A stretch of 64,000 bases of DNA from Pseudomonas sp. S04 (GCF_009834545.1 NZ_CP019427.1:2920001-2984000); one strand, 5' to 3'. Shown: positions 9,466 to 17,717, numbered from the stretch's first letter. Translations and numbers: made by a program. The notes: a model not told the origin generated them from the letters alone.

Positions 9466-9602
9466 AAATTCGTACACCAGGAAAAGCCAGGCCGGCCGGT
9501 AGGCCGTCTCGCCCACCCTTACCACTCAACAGGCCGAGTGTTAGCTCGCCTGCAGCTCTTGATCTTGATCCACACGCCCCAACCGCGAACCCGCAAAGGG
9601 CC

Positions 9603-10268
9603 TCAGCGGCGCAGGTACGAGCCGAAATCGATGTCCCCGGCACTGAGGATCGCCTGCACCCGGTTGTGCACGTTGAGCTTGCGCAGGATGGCCGAGACGT
9701 GGGCCTTGACCGTGGTCTCGGCGATTTCCAGGGTGTAGGCAATCTGCTTGTTCGACTCGCCCTTGGTCATCCGTTCGAGTACCAGCAACTGTTTGCGAGT
9801 CAAAGCCTGGAGCAGTTCCGGCGGGAAACTCGGGGTGTCGTTCATGCGCCGCTGGCTGCTGCTTTTTTGCGTGCGGATGATATCGGGCGGCAGGTACACG
9901 TTGCCGTTGAGAATCTGCTCGATGGCTTCGGTCATCTGCGCCCTGGGCGAGGACTTGGTGATGAAACCCACCGCGCCATAGGTAATGGCTTGCAGGACGA
10001 TCTGCTTGTCCTGTTCGGCGGAGACGATTACCACCGGGATGGTCGGCGCTTCGTTGCGCAAGTTGATCAGACCATTGAGGCCGTGCATGCCCGGCATGTT
10101 CAGATCCAGCAGGATCAGGTCCAGGTCGTCATGGCTCTGGGTCAGGGCCAGGGCACTGTCCAGGTCGGCGGTTTCCATCACCTCGCTGCCGGGAAAACCA
10201 TCGCTGATGACGTTATGAATGGCTTCGCGGAACAGTGGGTGATCGTCGGCAATCAGAATTTTGTACAT
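9603..10268 (-). CDS. agmR: NarL/FixJ-type response regulator of PQQ-dependent alcohol oxidation (AgmR/ErbR/PedR1 type)
   Basis: The 221-residue protein has a receiver domain (residues 1-120: DDHPLF acidic pocket, [11 protein letters not shown] with the phospho-acceptor Asp, ITKSSP lysine) and a LuxR-type DNA-binding domain (residues ~150-215: [20 protein letters not shown] then [19 protein letters not shown]). By sequence and location it matches the AgmR/ErbR (PedR1) activator of the ethanol oxidation and PQQ genes. The upstream bases read GAGG and AAAGG, a good ribosome binding site. No cognate kinase is directly adjacent; the hybrid kinase at 31500 and the pair at 14986/16245 are candidates for crosstalk. 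It may bind the TACC sites found across the locus. Confidence 0.85.
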   Translation of the reverse strand: MYKILIADDHPLFREAIHNVISDGFPGSEVMETADLDSALALTQSHDDLDLILLDLNMPGMHGLNGLINLRNEAPTIPVVIVSAEQDKQIVLQAITYGAVGFITKSSPRAQMTEAIEQILNGNVYLPPDIIRTQKSSSQRRMNDTPSFPPELLQALTRKQLLVLERMTKGESNKQIAYTLEIAETTVKAHVSAILRKLNVHNRVQAILSAGDIDFGSYLRR

Positions 10269-10325
10269 AGCCTTTCACCTCGTTATTTTGATTATGGTGT
10301 GGCAACAACACGCAAGGGTGCAACG

Positions 10326-10883
10326 TCAGGGAAAGGGCTCCGGTTGGGCCAGGGTCACGGGCAGGTTTGCTGCCTGCCAGGCATCCAGGCCGTCGCGGTA
10401 CCAGTACACCGACTGATACCCCAGGGCTGCGGCGCGTTTTACCGCGTTCCAGCTCAGCCAGCAATCGGAGCGGCAGTAAAACACCAGCGCACGCCGGGTA
10501 TCGCCCGCGGTCAATGTTTGCAGGTTACGCGCAAAGTAGGCCTGCCAGGCAGGGCTCAGATCGCCGTCACCGGTGTTGGCCAGCCAGTGGCTGCCGGGCA
10601 GGTTCTCGTGGGGCTGGTCTTCAATGAAACGCTCATGCAGCCATTGCCGACGGTAGACGTCGATCAGCAGCGGAGGCGGTGTCTGGCCGAGCAGGGTTTG
10701 CAGGCTGGCGGTATCGACAATACTCGCGCCCGGCGCCTGGTCGGGCGTCGGGCTGCGGTACAGGCCGATGCGGTAGCCCTGGGCGGAAAACAGCGGGCTG
10801 TCGGCGTGGGCCACGCCCAGCAGCAGGCACAGCGACAGGGCAGTGAGAGGAGGGCGCAACAGGCGATGGCAGGCACGCAGCAT
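10326..10883 (-). CDS. PQQ-dependent catabolism-associated CXXCW motif protein (rhodanese-like, periplasmic)
   Basis: The 185-residue product begins with a signal peptide (LTALSLCLLLGVAHADSPLF) and contains a rhodanese-like fold ending in FYCRSDCWLSWNAVKRAAAL. The cysteine pair before tryptophan is the signature of the PQQ-associated CXXCW family, which occurs only beside quinoprotein dehydrogenase loci. It is presumably periplasmic and could handle thiol or redox chemistry, but no activity is established. A TACC-type site (10966-10978) lies about 83 bp upstream, suggesting co-regulation with the dehydrogenases. It is separated from the ABC genes by about 120 bp. Confidence 0.85.
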   Translation of the reverse strand: MLRACHRLLRPPLTALSLCLLLGVAHADSPLFSAQGYRIGLYRSPTPDQAPGASIVDTASLQTLLGQTPPPLLIDVYRRQWLHERFIEDQPHENLPGSHWLANTGDGDLSPAWQAYFARNLQTLTAGDTRRALVFYCRSDCWLSWNAVKRAAALGYQSVYWYRDGLDAWQAANLPVTLAQPEPFP

Positions 10884-10965
10884 AGCGGTTCAGTCCTTAT
10901 CGTTATGAACCTATTACATGCCAGACGTTGTGCCTTGGGAATGCGACGATAGACAGGAAAACCAG

Positions 10966-10978
10966 TACCAAAGTAGTA
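10966..10978. promoter_or_regulatory. Putative PQQ-regulon operator (TACCAAAGTAGTA)
   Basis: This near-palindromic 13-mer is almost identical to the site at 14783-14795. It lies 83 bp upstream of the CXXCW-protein gene. See the other entries of the same name; the pattern suggests a NarL/FixJ-family binding site for AgmR or PedR2. Confidence 0.5.
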
Positions 10979-11006
10979 GTTTTGCGCCTTTGCTGGCAAA
11001 TACCGC

Positions 11007-11798
11007 CTAACCCGCCTTGCGCAACGCTGCATGCTGCGGGTTGAACGTCAGCACCGCCAGCAGGCCGAACAGCAGCGTCAGCACGGCGCACACCGCCAAT
11101 GCCAGGGGGTTGAACCGCTCATACAGGGCAAACCGCACCAGTTCCACCGCATGGCTGAACGGATTGACCGCACACAGCCAGTACAGCCATTCGCTGGAGT
11201 CGCGCATTTTCCACAGCGGATACAGCGCCGACGACAGGAAAAACAGCGGGAAGATCACGAAATTCATCACCCCGGCGAAGTTCTCCAACTGGCGGATCCC
11301 ATTGGACAGCAGCAACCCCAGGGCGCTGAGCATCAAGGCCACCAGCAACAGCGCCGGCAGGGCGAGCAGCAGGCCCGCCACCGGTGGGCGCACCCCATAC
11401 AGCCAGGCAATCGCCAGGAAGGCATACACCTGCAACAGCGAAACCAGTGCGGTCGCCAGCAACTTGCTGCACAGCAGGAAGGTCCGGGGCAGGGGGCTGG
11501 TGAGCAGTACGCGCATGCTGCCCATTTCCCGGTCGTAGACCATCGACAGCGAACCCTGCATGCCGTTGAACAGCAGGATCATGCAGGCAAGACCGGGGAT
11601 GATGTAGACCTCGTAGGGGATGTAGGTGTCGTAGGGCTCGATGATTGCGATGCCCAGCGCCGCCCGAAAGCCGGCGGCAAACACCAGCAGCCACAACAGC
11701 GGGCGTACCAGGGCGCTGAGAAAGCGCGTGCGCTGCAGCACGAACCGCAGCCATTCGCGCAGCACGATCCCGCGCAAGCAGTGCCAGTAGGCGTTCAT
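11007..11798 (-). CDS. PQQ-associated ABC-2 type transporter permease
   Basis: The product, starting MNAYWHCLRGIVLREWLRF, is 263 residues with about six hydrophobic segments (for example LLWLLVFAAGFRAALGIAII, AFLAIAWLYG, LLLALPALLLVALMLSALGL) typical of ABC-2 export permeases. A much longer in-frame extension to 11987 is rejected because it overlaps the ATPase gene and is not membrane-like. It overlaps the upstream ATPase gene by four bases (ATGA), showing tight operon coupling. The transporter family is found with PQQ-dependent catabolism, but its cargo is unknown. Confidence 0.87.
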   Translation of the reverse strand: MNAYWHCLRGIVLREWLRFVLQRTRFLSALVRPLLWLLVFAAGFRAALGIAIIEPYDTYIPYEVYIIPGLACMILLFNGMQGSLSMVYDREMGSMRVLLTSPLPRTFLLCSKLLATALVSLLQVYAFLAIAWLYGVRPPVAGLLLALPALLLVALMLSALGLLLSNGIRQLENFAGVMNFVIFPLFFLSSALYPLWKMRDSSEWLYWLCAVNPFSHAVELVRFALYERFNPLALAVCAVLTLLFGLLAVLTFNPQHAALRKAG

Positions 11799-12526
11799 CG
11801 GGTGGCTCCCATGGTGGTCAGGCGGTTGAAGGCCGTGCCGAGGTCGCCGCCATGTTCCAGGCTCAAGTCCGCGGCCTGCCCGCTGGCCACCAGGCGACCC
11901 TGATGGAGAATCAGCAGGTCGTCGCTGGGCGACACCTCGTCCAGCAGGTGGGTGGTCCACAGCACGCTCAACTGTTGCTCGCGGCACAGGCTACGCAGGT
12001 GCTGGTTGAGGGCCAGGCGGCTGGCCGGGTCGAGGCCGACGCTGGCTTCGTCGAGCAGCAACAGGCGCGGTTCGTGTAGCAGGGCGCGGGCGATCTCCAC
12101 CCGGCGACGGTGGCCACCGTTGAGTTCGCGCACCCGTTCACTGCGGCGCTCGGTCAGGCCCTGGCGCGCCAGTTCGGCGTCCACCCGCTGGCTGCTCTGG
12201 CGCCGGGACAGGCCATGCAGGGCAGCGTGGTAACGCAGGTTCTGTTCGACGCTGAGGTCCAAGTCCAGGGTGCTTTGCTGAAATACCACGCCCAATTGCT
12301 TGAGCGCCGGACGCGGGCGGTCGCGCAATGAATGGCCGCCGACCCGGATCTCGCCGCGCTGCAGGTCATAGAGTCGGGTGAGCAGGGCAACCAAGGTCGA
12401 CTTGCCTGCGCCGTTGGGCCCCAGCAACGCGGCAAAACGCCCTGGTGCCAGACTGAAGCCGACCTGGTTCAGCGCCTGGCGGGCACCGTAGGCGAAGCTC
12501 AGGTCGCTGACGTCCAGGGCGTTCAT
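11795..12526 (-). CDS. PQQ-associated ABC transporter ATP-binding protein
   Basis: This is a 243-residue ATPase with Walker A GPNGAGKST (residues ~35-44), a variant signature NGGHRRRVEIARALL in place of LSGGQ, Walker B LLLLDEASVGLDP and the H-loop TTHLLDEV. It is most similar in layout to the ABC-2/CcmA-like export ATPases. It overlaps both neighbours by four bases (beta-propeller gene before, permease after), so the three are co-translated. Together they form the ABC unit conserved beside quinoprotein alcohol dehydrogenases; the substrate is not known. Confidence 0.9.
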   Translation of the reverse strand: MNALDVSDLSFAYGARQALNQVGFSLAPGRFAALLGPNGAGKSTLVALLTRLYDLQRGEIRVGGHSLRDRPRPALKQLGVVFQQSTLDLDLSVEQNLRYHAALHGLSRRQSSQRVDAELARQGLTERRSERVRELNGGHRRRVEIARALLHEPRLLLLDEASVGLDPASRLALNQHLRSLCREQQLSVLWTTHLLDEVSPSDDLLILHQGRLVASGQAADLSLEHGGDLGTAFNRLTTMGATR

Positions 12527-13482
12527 GGCGTGACCACCACGCCCCAGGGGTAACGCCCGACCTTCACCGACTTGATGACCTTGAGGCTGTCGACATCGAT
12601 CACCGAGACATCGCCGCTGACGCCGTTGGTGGCCAGCAATTGTTTTTGATCCGGGGTGAACGCCATCTGCCAGACGCGGCGTCCCACCAGCAGGTAGTCG
12701 AGGATTGCAAAGGTCCTGGCGTCGATCACCGCCACATGGTTGGCCGGGCCGAGGGCGACAAACCCGTACTTGCCGTCGGCGCTGAGCTTGACCCCCACCG
12801 GCTGGACCTTGTCCGGGTGCACGCCCTTGATCTGGAAGTTCAGGGTCTTGAGCACCTTGCGGCTGGCCACCTCGAGAATGGTCACGGTGCCGCCGATTTC
12901 CGCCGAGGCCCAGAGCTGCTGGCCATCCGGGGAGAACTCGACAAATCGTGGGCGCTGGTCCACCAGGGTGCTGTCGGCCAGGGTCTGGGTACTGGTGTCG
13001 ATCCAGTGCAGCATGTTGGTGGTTTCACTGGTGTTCACCGCCCACTTGCCATCGGGGCTGACGGCCATGCCTTCGGGTTCGACGCCGACGCTGATCTGCC
13101 CGAGTACCTTGGCGGTCTCGGTGTCGATCACCGTCACCAGCGCATCGTCTTCGTTGGAGACGTACAGCCAGCGGTTGTTGGGGTGCAGGGCGAACTGCTC
13201 GGGGTCCTTGCCGGAAGGCAGCTCCTTGATGATCTTGCGGGTCGCCACGTCCATCACCTGGACCCGGTCCGAATCACTGGCGCAGATGTACAGCAGCTTA
13301 TTGTCGTGGGACAGCAACAGGCCACGAGGGCGCTGGCCGACGGGCAGGGTGTCGGTGACTTGCAGGGTCTGCAGGTCGATCAGGCTCAGGCTGTTGTCCT
13401 TCTCGTTGGAGACCCAGGCGGTGCTGGCCGCGGCGTGCCCGGCGGCGAGCAACAGGGCGCATGAGAGCAGGGTGCGGCGCAT
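12523..13482 (-). CDS. PQQ-dependent catabolism-associated beta-propeller protein (YVTN family)
   Basis: The 319-residue protein starts with a signal peptide (MRRTLLSCALLLAAGHAAAS). It continues with repeated YVTN-type blades such as VSNEKDNSLSLIDLQTLQVT, LYICASDSDRVQVMDVATRK and LYVSNEDDALVTVIDTETAK. It is a periplasmic seven-bladed-propeller candidate and may act as a binding or scaffold subunit of the adjacent ABC system. The gene overlaps the ATPase gene by four bases, and the binding-protein gene ends 36 bp upstream, so all four belong to one transcription unit running leftward from 14703. No catalytic residues can be named. Confidence 0.88.
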   Translation of the reverse strand: MRRTLLSCALLLAAGHAAASTAWVSNEKDNSLSLIDLQTLQVTDTLPVGQRPRGLLLSHDNKLLYICASDSDRVQVMDVATRKIIKELPSGKDPEQFALHPNNRWLYVSNEDDALVTVIDTETAKVLGQISVGVEPEGMAVSPDGKWAVNTSETTNMLHWIDTSTQTLADSTLVDQRPRFVEFSPDGQQLWASAEIGGTVTILEVASRKVLKTLNFQIKGVHPDKVQPVGVKLSADGKYGFVALGPANHVAVIDARTFAILDYLLVGRRVWQMAFTPDQKQLLATNGVSGDVSVIDVDSLKVIKSVKVGRYPWGVVVTP

Positions 13483-13518
13483 GGCGGATACCTTCTGGTT
13501 GTTGTGGGGTGGGCAATT

Positions 13519-14703
13519 TCAGGGAAAGCGGCAACTGACCTCGGGCTTGTCGTAACCCAGGCTGTCCATTTCGTTGAAGGGGTGCAGGAAACCTTCCTGG
13601 GGTGAAGTGCTGACCAGCGCCCGGGGCTGCACGATGGGGATGGGTTGGCGTAACTGGCCATTCCAGGGGCGATAGCTGAGCTTGCGGCCCTTGAAGCCGT
13701 CCAGTGGCAGTTGGTCGCTGAGTTGCAGCTCGCGGATCGCCATGGGGTCGGCGTTGCGCAGTTTGCTCACCGCACTGGCGATGCTGCGCACGGCCATCCA
13801 GGCGGCGAAATCGCGGTCGTTCATCCAGCGCCCGGCCAGGGCCTCGAAGCGTTTTTGCAGCTGCGCGGCGCCGTAGGTTTCCACGGTCTTGTGCCAGCCC
13901 ACGGGAGTCAGGCCCTGGGTGCCGGCGACCGGGCGCGGGTACCAGGTCTGGTAGGGCACGTACTCGCCGAAATCGCCGCGTTCATCGGCCACCAGCACCA
14001 CGTCATACTCGGCGGTCTGGGTGAACAACGGCATGTCGGTCTGGGCGCTGCGGCGTTGGTCGTTGTCGAAACTCCAGGCCTTTTCTGCCACCAGTTGCAG
14101 GCCAAAGCGCTTGGCGGCGCGCCGCAGGGCGGCGGCATAAGCCTGGTCGTCTGCGGTCGGGCCGACGATCAGCAAGGCCCGCTGCCATTTGCGTTGCACC
14201 AGCAATTGCCCCAGGGCATCGGCGAGCATCGCCCGGCTCGGCAGACTGTGCAGCACATTGGGCAGGCAGTCGGTGCTGCGCAAACTGTCATCCGGACTCC
14301 CGGCATTGAACAGCAGGCTGTCGGGCAATGCCGCGCTCAGCTGGCGCAGGCTGGACGCCGGGGCGTTGACCACAAACAGCCGCAGCCCTTGCTCATGCTG
14401 GGCCTTGGCGGCGTCCAGCAGGGCTTGCGGGGTGACGACGCTGGCGCTGAGCAAGTGGTAGCTCTGGTTGAGAAAGCGCCCGGTGCTGTTGCTGTCGGTG
14501 ATCGCCAGTTCGGCGCCGCGCAGGCCGGCGTCAGTCGGTTCGCCAATCACGTTGGACAACAGCGGACCCGGGTCGGGGCGATAGCCCAGGTAGCCGATCT
14601 GCACCGGTAACGGTGGGTCCGCCGCCTGGCTTTGGCTCGCCACGCCGGCGGCGCAGGCAATCGCCAGCAGGTAGATCAGGGCGTAGGGGGCAAGCTGGCG
14701 CAT
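13519..14703 (-). CDS. PQQ-associated ABC transporter substrate-binding protein (branched-chain amino-acid binding fold)
   Basis: The 394-residue protein starts MRQLAPYALIYLLAIACAAG with a Sec signal peptide. The body has the type I periplasmic binding fold of the LivJ family (VQIGYLGYRPDPG, RALLIVGPTADDQAYAAALR, DVVLVADERGDFGEYVPYQT). It heads the leftward operon: binding protein, beta-propeller, ATPase, permease. Two AGTACCA half-sites and a full TACC-type site lie 65 to 92 bp upstream. The ligand could be an alcohol metabolite or a cofactor such as PQQ, but that is inference. Combining a type I binding protein with an ABC-2 (export-like) permease is unusual. Confidence 0.87.
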   Translation of the reverse strand: MRQLAPYALIYLLAIACAAGVASQSQAADPPLPVQIGYLGYRPDPGPLLSNVIGEPTDAGLRGAELAITDSNSTGRFLNQSYHLLSASVVTPQALLDAAKAQHEQGLRLFVVNAPASSLRQLSAALPDSLLFNAGSPDDSLRSTDCLPNVLHSLPSRAMLADALGQLLVQRKWQRALLIVGPTADDQAYAAALRRAAKRFGLQLVAEKAWSFDNDQRRSAQTDMPLFTQTAEYDVVLVADERGDFGEYVPYQTWYPRPVAGTQGLTPVGWHKTVETYGAAQLQKRFEALAGRWMNDRDFAAWMAVRSIASAVSKLRNADPMAIRELQLSDQLPLDGFKGRKLSYRPWNGQLRQPIPIVQPRALVSTSPQEGFLHPFNEMDSLGYDKPEVSCRFP

Positions 14704-14782
14704 AGGGCACTCCGTTCCAGGTAGCGCCAGCATAGGAAGCCCACGAGCAGGGGGAAATATGCAGAAAGTACCAGTCAGCCAG

Positions 14783-14795
14783 TACCAAGGTAGTA
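14783..14795. promoter_or_regulatory. Putative PQQ-regulon operator (TACCAAGGTAGTA)
   Basis: This is the best copy of the recurrent site, with a palindromic core CTACC/GGTAG type. It lies 80 bp upstream of the leftward ABC operon and 66 bp upstream of the rightward small ORF at 14861, so it could serve both. A second half-site, AGTACCA, starts 13 bp before it at 14768. Confidence 0.55.
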
Positions 14796-14860
14796 ACTGC
14801 GCCAAGGCGGCGTGGTTTTAGCATGGGCAATAACGGCTATTTCAGTGGAGGCGATTGATC

Positions 14861-14983
14861 ATGCGAATTCTCAAGGCGCTGCTCCTGCCGTTGTTGCTGA
14901 TCCTGAGCATGATCGGCGTCGACCGCCTGCACGGTCCGCAACCGGTCGCAGCGCGGGTCATGCCCGCTCTACCGGGGCGCTAG
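14861..14983 (+). CDS. Small hydrophobic 40-residue ORF preceding pedS2
   Basis: The frame starts ATG at 14861, preceded by a strong GGAGG (14848-14852) with suitable spacing. It encodes MRILKALLLPLLLILSMIGV followed by a short hydrophilic tail with several Pro and Arg residues (ending ALPGR). The stop is two bases before the GTG start of the sensor kinase. The N-terminal half looks like one membrane segment or a signal peptide. It could be a translational-coupling leader, a small membrane partner of the kinase, or a secreted peptide. Nothing in the sequence decides between these. Confidence 0.6.
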   Translation: MRILKALLLPLLLILSMIGVDRLHGPQPVAARVMPALPGR

Positions 14984-14985
14984 GC

Positions 14986-16248
14986 GTGTCGGCCCTGTGG
15001 CGGATCAACCTGTGGGTCTGCGGCTTTTTTGCCCTGGTGACCCTGGGGTGCATGGGCTTGCTGCTGCATCAGGCGCTGGCAGATGTCGAGCGGGAACTGC
15101 AGTCGGCAGAAGCGGTGGTCGAGTATTTGAGCGAAAGCGCCGCACGCGACCCGGTCAGCCTGCAGCCCCGGCTGACCGAAGGTCTGCGTCACGTGCGGGT
15201 ACGCTGGTTGCAGCCGGGGGAGGCGGCACAGGCTCCGGCGCACAAAGGCATGGATGCCTGGCTCGCCCGACTGCTGTTTGCCGAGCGCCTGCACAGCCCC
15301 CGTCTGCTTGATCTGCGTGACGGCCGGCGGGTACAAATTGCCCTGGACCCGCGGGACGAACTCGATGAAGTCTGGGACTCGGTGCAGCAACTGCTCGGCC
15401 TGTGCGCCCTGGCGTTGCTCGTCAGCCTGGTCAGTATTCGCTGGGCGGTACGCCGTGGCACGAGCCTGCTCGATGAGTTGTTGCGGGCCTTGCAGCAAGT
15501 GTGCGCTGGCCAGCTCAAGGTCCGTCTGCGCGGTACCGGCTTGGCGGAAGCGCGCCAACTGGCCCAGCAGTTCAACCGCATGACCGAGGCACTGGAACAG
15601 GCCCATGCCGACAATGCCCGGTTGACCCGCACCCTGTTGGCCGTGCAGGAGCAGGAACGCACCCATTTGGCCCAGACCCTGCACGACGATCTTGGCCAGT
15701 ACCTGGCGGGGATTCGCGCCCAGGCCTGTCTGCTGCGCCTGGTCGCGAACCAGCCCCAGACCATCGAGCGCACGGTGCGCGAGCTGGAGCACAACTGCGA
15801 ACACCTGCAGCAGGGCTTTCGCGCCCTGGTCCAGGATCTCTATCCGGTAGTCCTGCAGCACCTGCCGTTGAGCGCGGCCGTGGGCTTGCTGGTGCAGCAG
15901 TGGCAGACCCGGCAGGGCATCGATTGCCGGTTGCGGGTCAGCGCCGATCTGCCGCTGCTGTCCGCACCGCACCAGACCCATCTGTATCGGCTGCTGCAAG
16001 AAGCCCTGACCAACATTGCCCGTCATGCTGGCGCCAGTCAGGTGCGGGTGCGCCTGCATCATTGCGGCGGACGATTGCGGGTGCTGGTGCGCGATAACGG
16101 TCGTGGTGCGCAGCAACCACAGCAACCGGGTGTCGGCCTGTATTCAATGTTCGAACGGGCCCGTTGCCTGGGCGGCGAACTGCGCATCATCAGTCAGCCC
16201 GGCGCCGGTTGGGCGCTGGCCTTGAGCATGCCTTTGGAGGTGTCATGA
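14986..16248 (+). CDS. pedS2: Sensor histidine kinase of the PQQ alcohol-dehydrogenase locus (PedS2/EraS type)
   Basis: The GTG at 14986 (VSALWRINLWVCGFFALVTL) is the likely start, since the frame upstream overlaps the small ORF. The 420-residue protein has TM1 (~8-30), a periplasmic sensor region (~30-130), TM2 (LLGLCALALLVSLVSI), a HAMP-like linker, a HisKA_3 dimerisation box with LHDDLGQYLAGIRAQ (phospho-acceptor His) and an HATPase with EALTNIARHAG and DNGRGA. By synteny it corresponds to PedS2 of P. putida, reported to control the calcium/lanthanide switch between PedE and PedH, and to EraS/ExaD of P. aeruginosa. It overlaps the response regulator gene by four bases. Confidence 0.85.
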   Translation: MSALWRINLWVCGFFALVTLGCMGLLLHQALADVERELQSAEAVVEYLSESAARDPVSLQPRLTEGLRHVRVRWLQPGEAAQAPAHKGMDAWLARLLFAERLHSPRLLDLRDGRRVQIALDPRDELDEVWDSVQQLLGLCALALLVSLVSIRWAVRRGTSLLDELLRALQQVCAGQLKVRLRGTGLAEARQLAQQFNRMTEALEQAHADNARLTRTLLAVQEQERTHLAQTLHDDLGQYLAGIRAQACLLRLVANQPQTIERTVRELEHNCEHLQQGFRALVQDLYPVVLQHLPLSAAVGLLVQQWQTRQGIDCRLRVSADLPLLSAPHQTHLYRLLQEALTNIARHAGASQVRVRLHHCGGRLRVLVRDNGRGAQQPQQPGVGLYSMFERARCLGGELRIISQPGAGWALALSMPLEVS

Positions 16249-16883
16249 ACATTTTGCTGGTCGATGATCACGCGGTAGTCCGCCAAGGCTACGCCAGCCT
16301 GTTGCGGGCGTTGTTGCCGGCGATCGAAGTGCGCGAAGCGGCCACCGGCGAGGAGGCGTTGAGCCGGGTCCAGGAGGCGCTGCCGAACCTGGTGATCATG
16401 GACTTTGGCCTGCCGGGCATCAGTGGCCTGGAAACCACCCGCCGCCTGCGCCAGCGCTTGCCGCAACTGCGGGTGCTGTTTTTCAGCATGCACGATGAAC
16501 TGCCGCTGGTGCGCCAGGCCCTCGATGCCGGGGCGTCGGGCTACCTGACCAAAAGCTCGGCGCCTGAGGTGTTGATCGAGGCGGTGCGCCGGATTCTCGC
16601 CGGTCACGCCTATATCGAGCAGCCCCTGGCTACCCAGTTGGCGTGCCACCCGCAACAGGACGCCAGCGATCCGCGCCTGCAAAGCATGACCCAGCGTGAA
16701 CTGGAGATCTTCGTGATGCTCGCCAAAGGCACCCCGGCACGGCTGATTGCCGAGCAGTTGAGCATCAGCAGCAAGACTGTTTCCAACCACCTGACCTTGC
16801 TCAAGAGCAAGCTGCAGGTCAGCTCTCATGCCGAACTGGTGCACCTGGGGATTGATATGGGGGTGGTGCGGGTGGCGAGCTGA
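16245..16883 (+). CDS. pedR2: LuxR-type response regulator (PedR2/EraR/ExaE type)
   Basis: The start is MNILLVDDHAVVRQGYASLL, overlapping the kinase stop (ATGA). The 212-residue protein has a receiver domain with the DDH acidic pair, phospho-acceptor in VIMDFGLPGISG and the conserved YLTKSSAPE lysine. The C-terminal LuxR helix-turn-helix reads TQRELEIFVMLAKGTPARLI then KTVSNHLTLLKSKL. In related pseudomonads this regulator activates the calcium-type dehydrogenase gene and, with lanthanides, gives way to pedH expression. Its candidate sites are the TACC 13-mers in this locus. Confidence 0.87.
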   Translation: MNILLVDDHAVVRQGYASLLRALLPAIEVREAATGEEALSRVQEALPNLVIMDFGLPGISGLETTRRLRQRLPQLRVLFFSMHDELPLVRQALDAGASGYLTKSSAPEVLIEAVRRILAGHAYIEQPLATQLACHPQQDASDPRLQSMTQRELEIFVMLAKGTPARLIAEQLSISSKTVSNHLTLLKSKLQVSSHAELVHLGIDMGVVRVAS

Positions 16884-16889
16884 CGGAGC

Positions 16890-16958
16890 ATTCAACATCG
16901 ATGTCGCCTGACACACCGCCATCGAGAGCAAGCCGCAAGCGGGCGCTCGCTCCTTGTG
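16890..16958. repeat. REPIN-like element after pedR2
   Basis: The stretch contains CATCGATGTCGCCTGACACA, related to the central segment of the REPINs at 8778 and 53845, followed by CATCGAGAGCAAGCCGCAAG and GGGCGCTCGCTCC, a diverged REP. It fills the gap between the convergent pedR2 and pentapeptide-protein genes. Confidence 0.6.
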
Positions 16959-17040
16959 TCGGTGTATGCAAAATCTGCCGCTATCGAAAAATCCCACTGA
17001 GGGCACGAGCCAGGTGTTCGTAGAGCCTGCGTAAAGCCAG

Positions 17041-17688
17041 TCATTTATCCCAGGTCGTTGGGCAACCGACACACCCCTCCATGTTCGCATCCTGAAAGTT
17101 GCCGTAATGCTGGCGCGAGCCGCTGAGGTTGGCCTGGGCCAGGTTGCTTTCGCCGAACTTGGCTTCCTGCAGGTTGGCGTCGCTGAGGTTGGCGCCTTGC
17201 AGGTCGGCCTTGCTCAGCCAGGTCATTTCCAGGTCGGCGGCGCGCAGGTTGGCGTTGTGCAGCTTGGCGCCGGACAGGCGGGCGAATTGCAGGTAGGCGC
17301 CGCCCAGGTTGGCGTCCTGGAATTGCGCGCCTTGGGCAAACAGGCCCCAGCCCTGGACCGCCAGCAGTGTCGCGCCGGTGAAGTCGGCCAGGCGCAGGTT
17401 GCTTTGTTGCAGGCTGGCGCGAGTCAGGTTAGCGCCTTGCAGTTGGGCCTTTTCCAGGTTGGCCAGGTCCAGGCGGGCGTGGCGCAGATCGGCATCGCGC
17501 AGGTCGGCGCCGCTGAGGTTCATGTTGCGCAAGTCCTGGTTGCTCAGGTTGGCGCCACGCAGATTGGCGCCGGGGCATTGGCTGTGGTCGGCGATGGTGC
17601 AGCCGTTGATGATCAGCGGGGTGTCGTCACCGTCGTCGGCGTGGGCGGGGGTGAGGCTCAGGAGAAGCAGCAGAGGTAGATAGTTCAT
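17041..17688 (-). CDS. Periplasmic pentapeptide-repeat protein
   Basis: The start MNYLPLLLLLSLTPAHADDG gives a clear signal peptide; an upstream in-frame ATG at 17736 is rejected. After a cysteine-bearing N-terminus (NGCTIADHSQCPG), nearly the entire 215-residue protein is A(D/N)LxX pentapeptide repeats (LRGANL, LSGADL, LQGANL), forming a right-handed quadrilateral helix. A C-terminal CVGCP cysteine pair ends the protein. It lies just downstream of pedE on the same strand, separated by a hairpin, and is conserved beside quinoprotein ethanol dehydrogenases. A scaffold or dehydrogenase-partner role is plausible but unproven. Confidence 0.87.
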   Translation of the reverse strand: MNYLPLLLLLSLTPAHADDGDDTPLIINGCTIADHSQCPGANLRGANLSNQDLRNMNLSGADLRDADLRHARLDLANLEKAQLQGANLTRASLQQSNLRLADFTGATLLAVQGWGLFAQGAQFQDANLGGAYLQFARLSGAKLHNANLRAADLEMTWLSKADLQGANLSDANLQEAKFGESNLAQANLSGSRQHYGNFQDANMEGCVGCPTTWDK

Positions 17689-17717
17689 CGCAAGGTTCTC
17701 GGAGGTGCCGATTTCCC

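Noticed and set aside
9045..10952. A 635-codon rightward open frame across the REPIN array and agmR
   Set aside because: It is the antisense shadow of agmR and the CXXCW gene plus repeat sequence; no domain is recognisable and GC-rich genomes give such frames often.
14812..14985. Upstream extension of the pedS2 kinase to an ATG at 14812
   Set aside because: The extension is hydrophilic, overlaps the better-supported small ORF and puts 58 unrelated residues before the first membrane helix.
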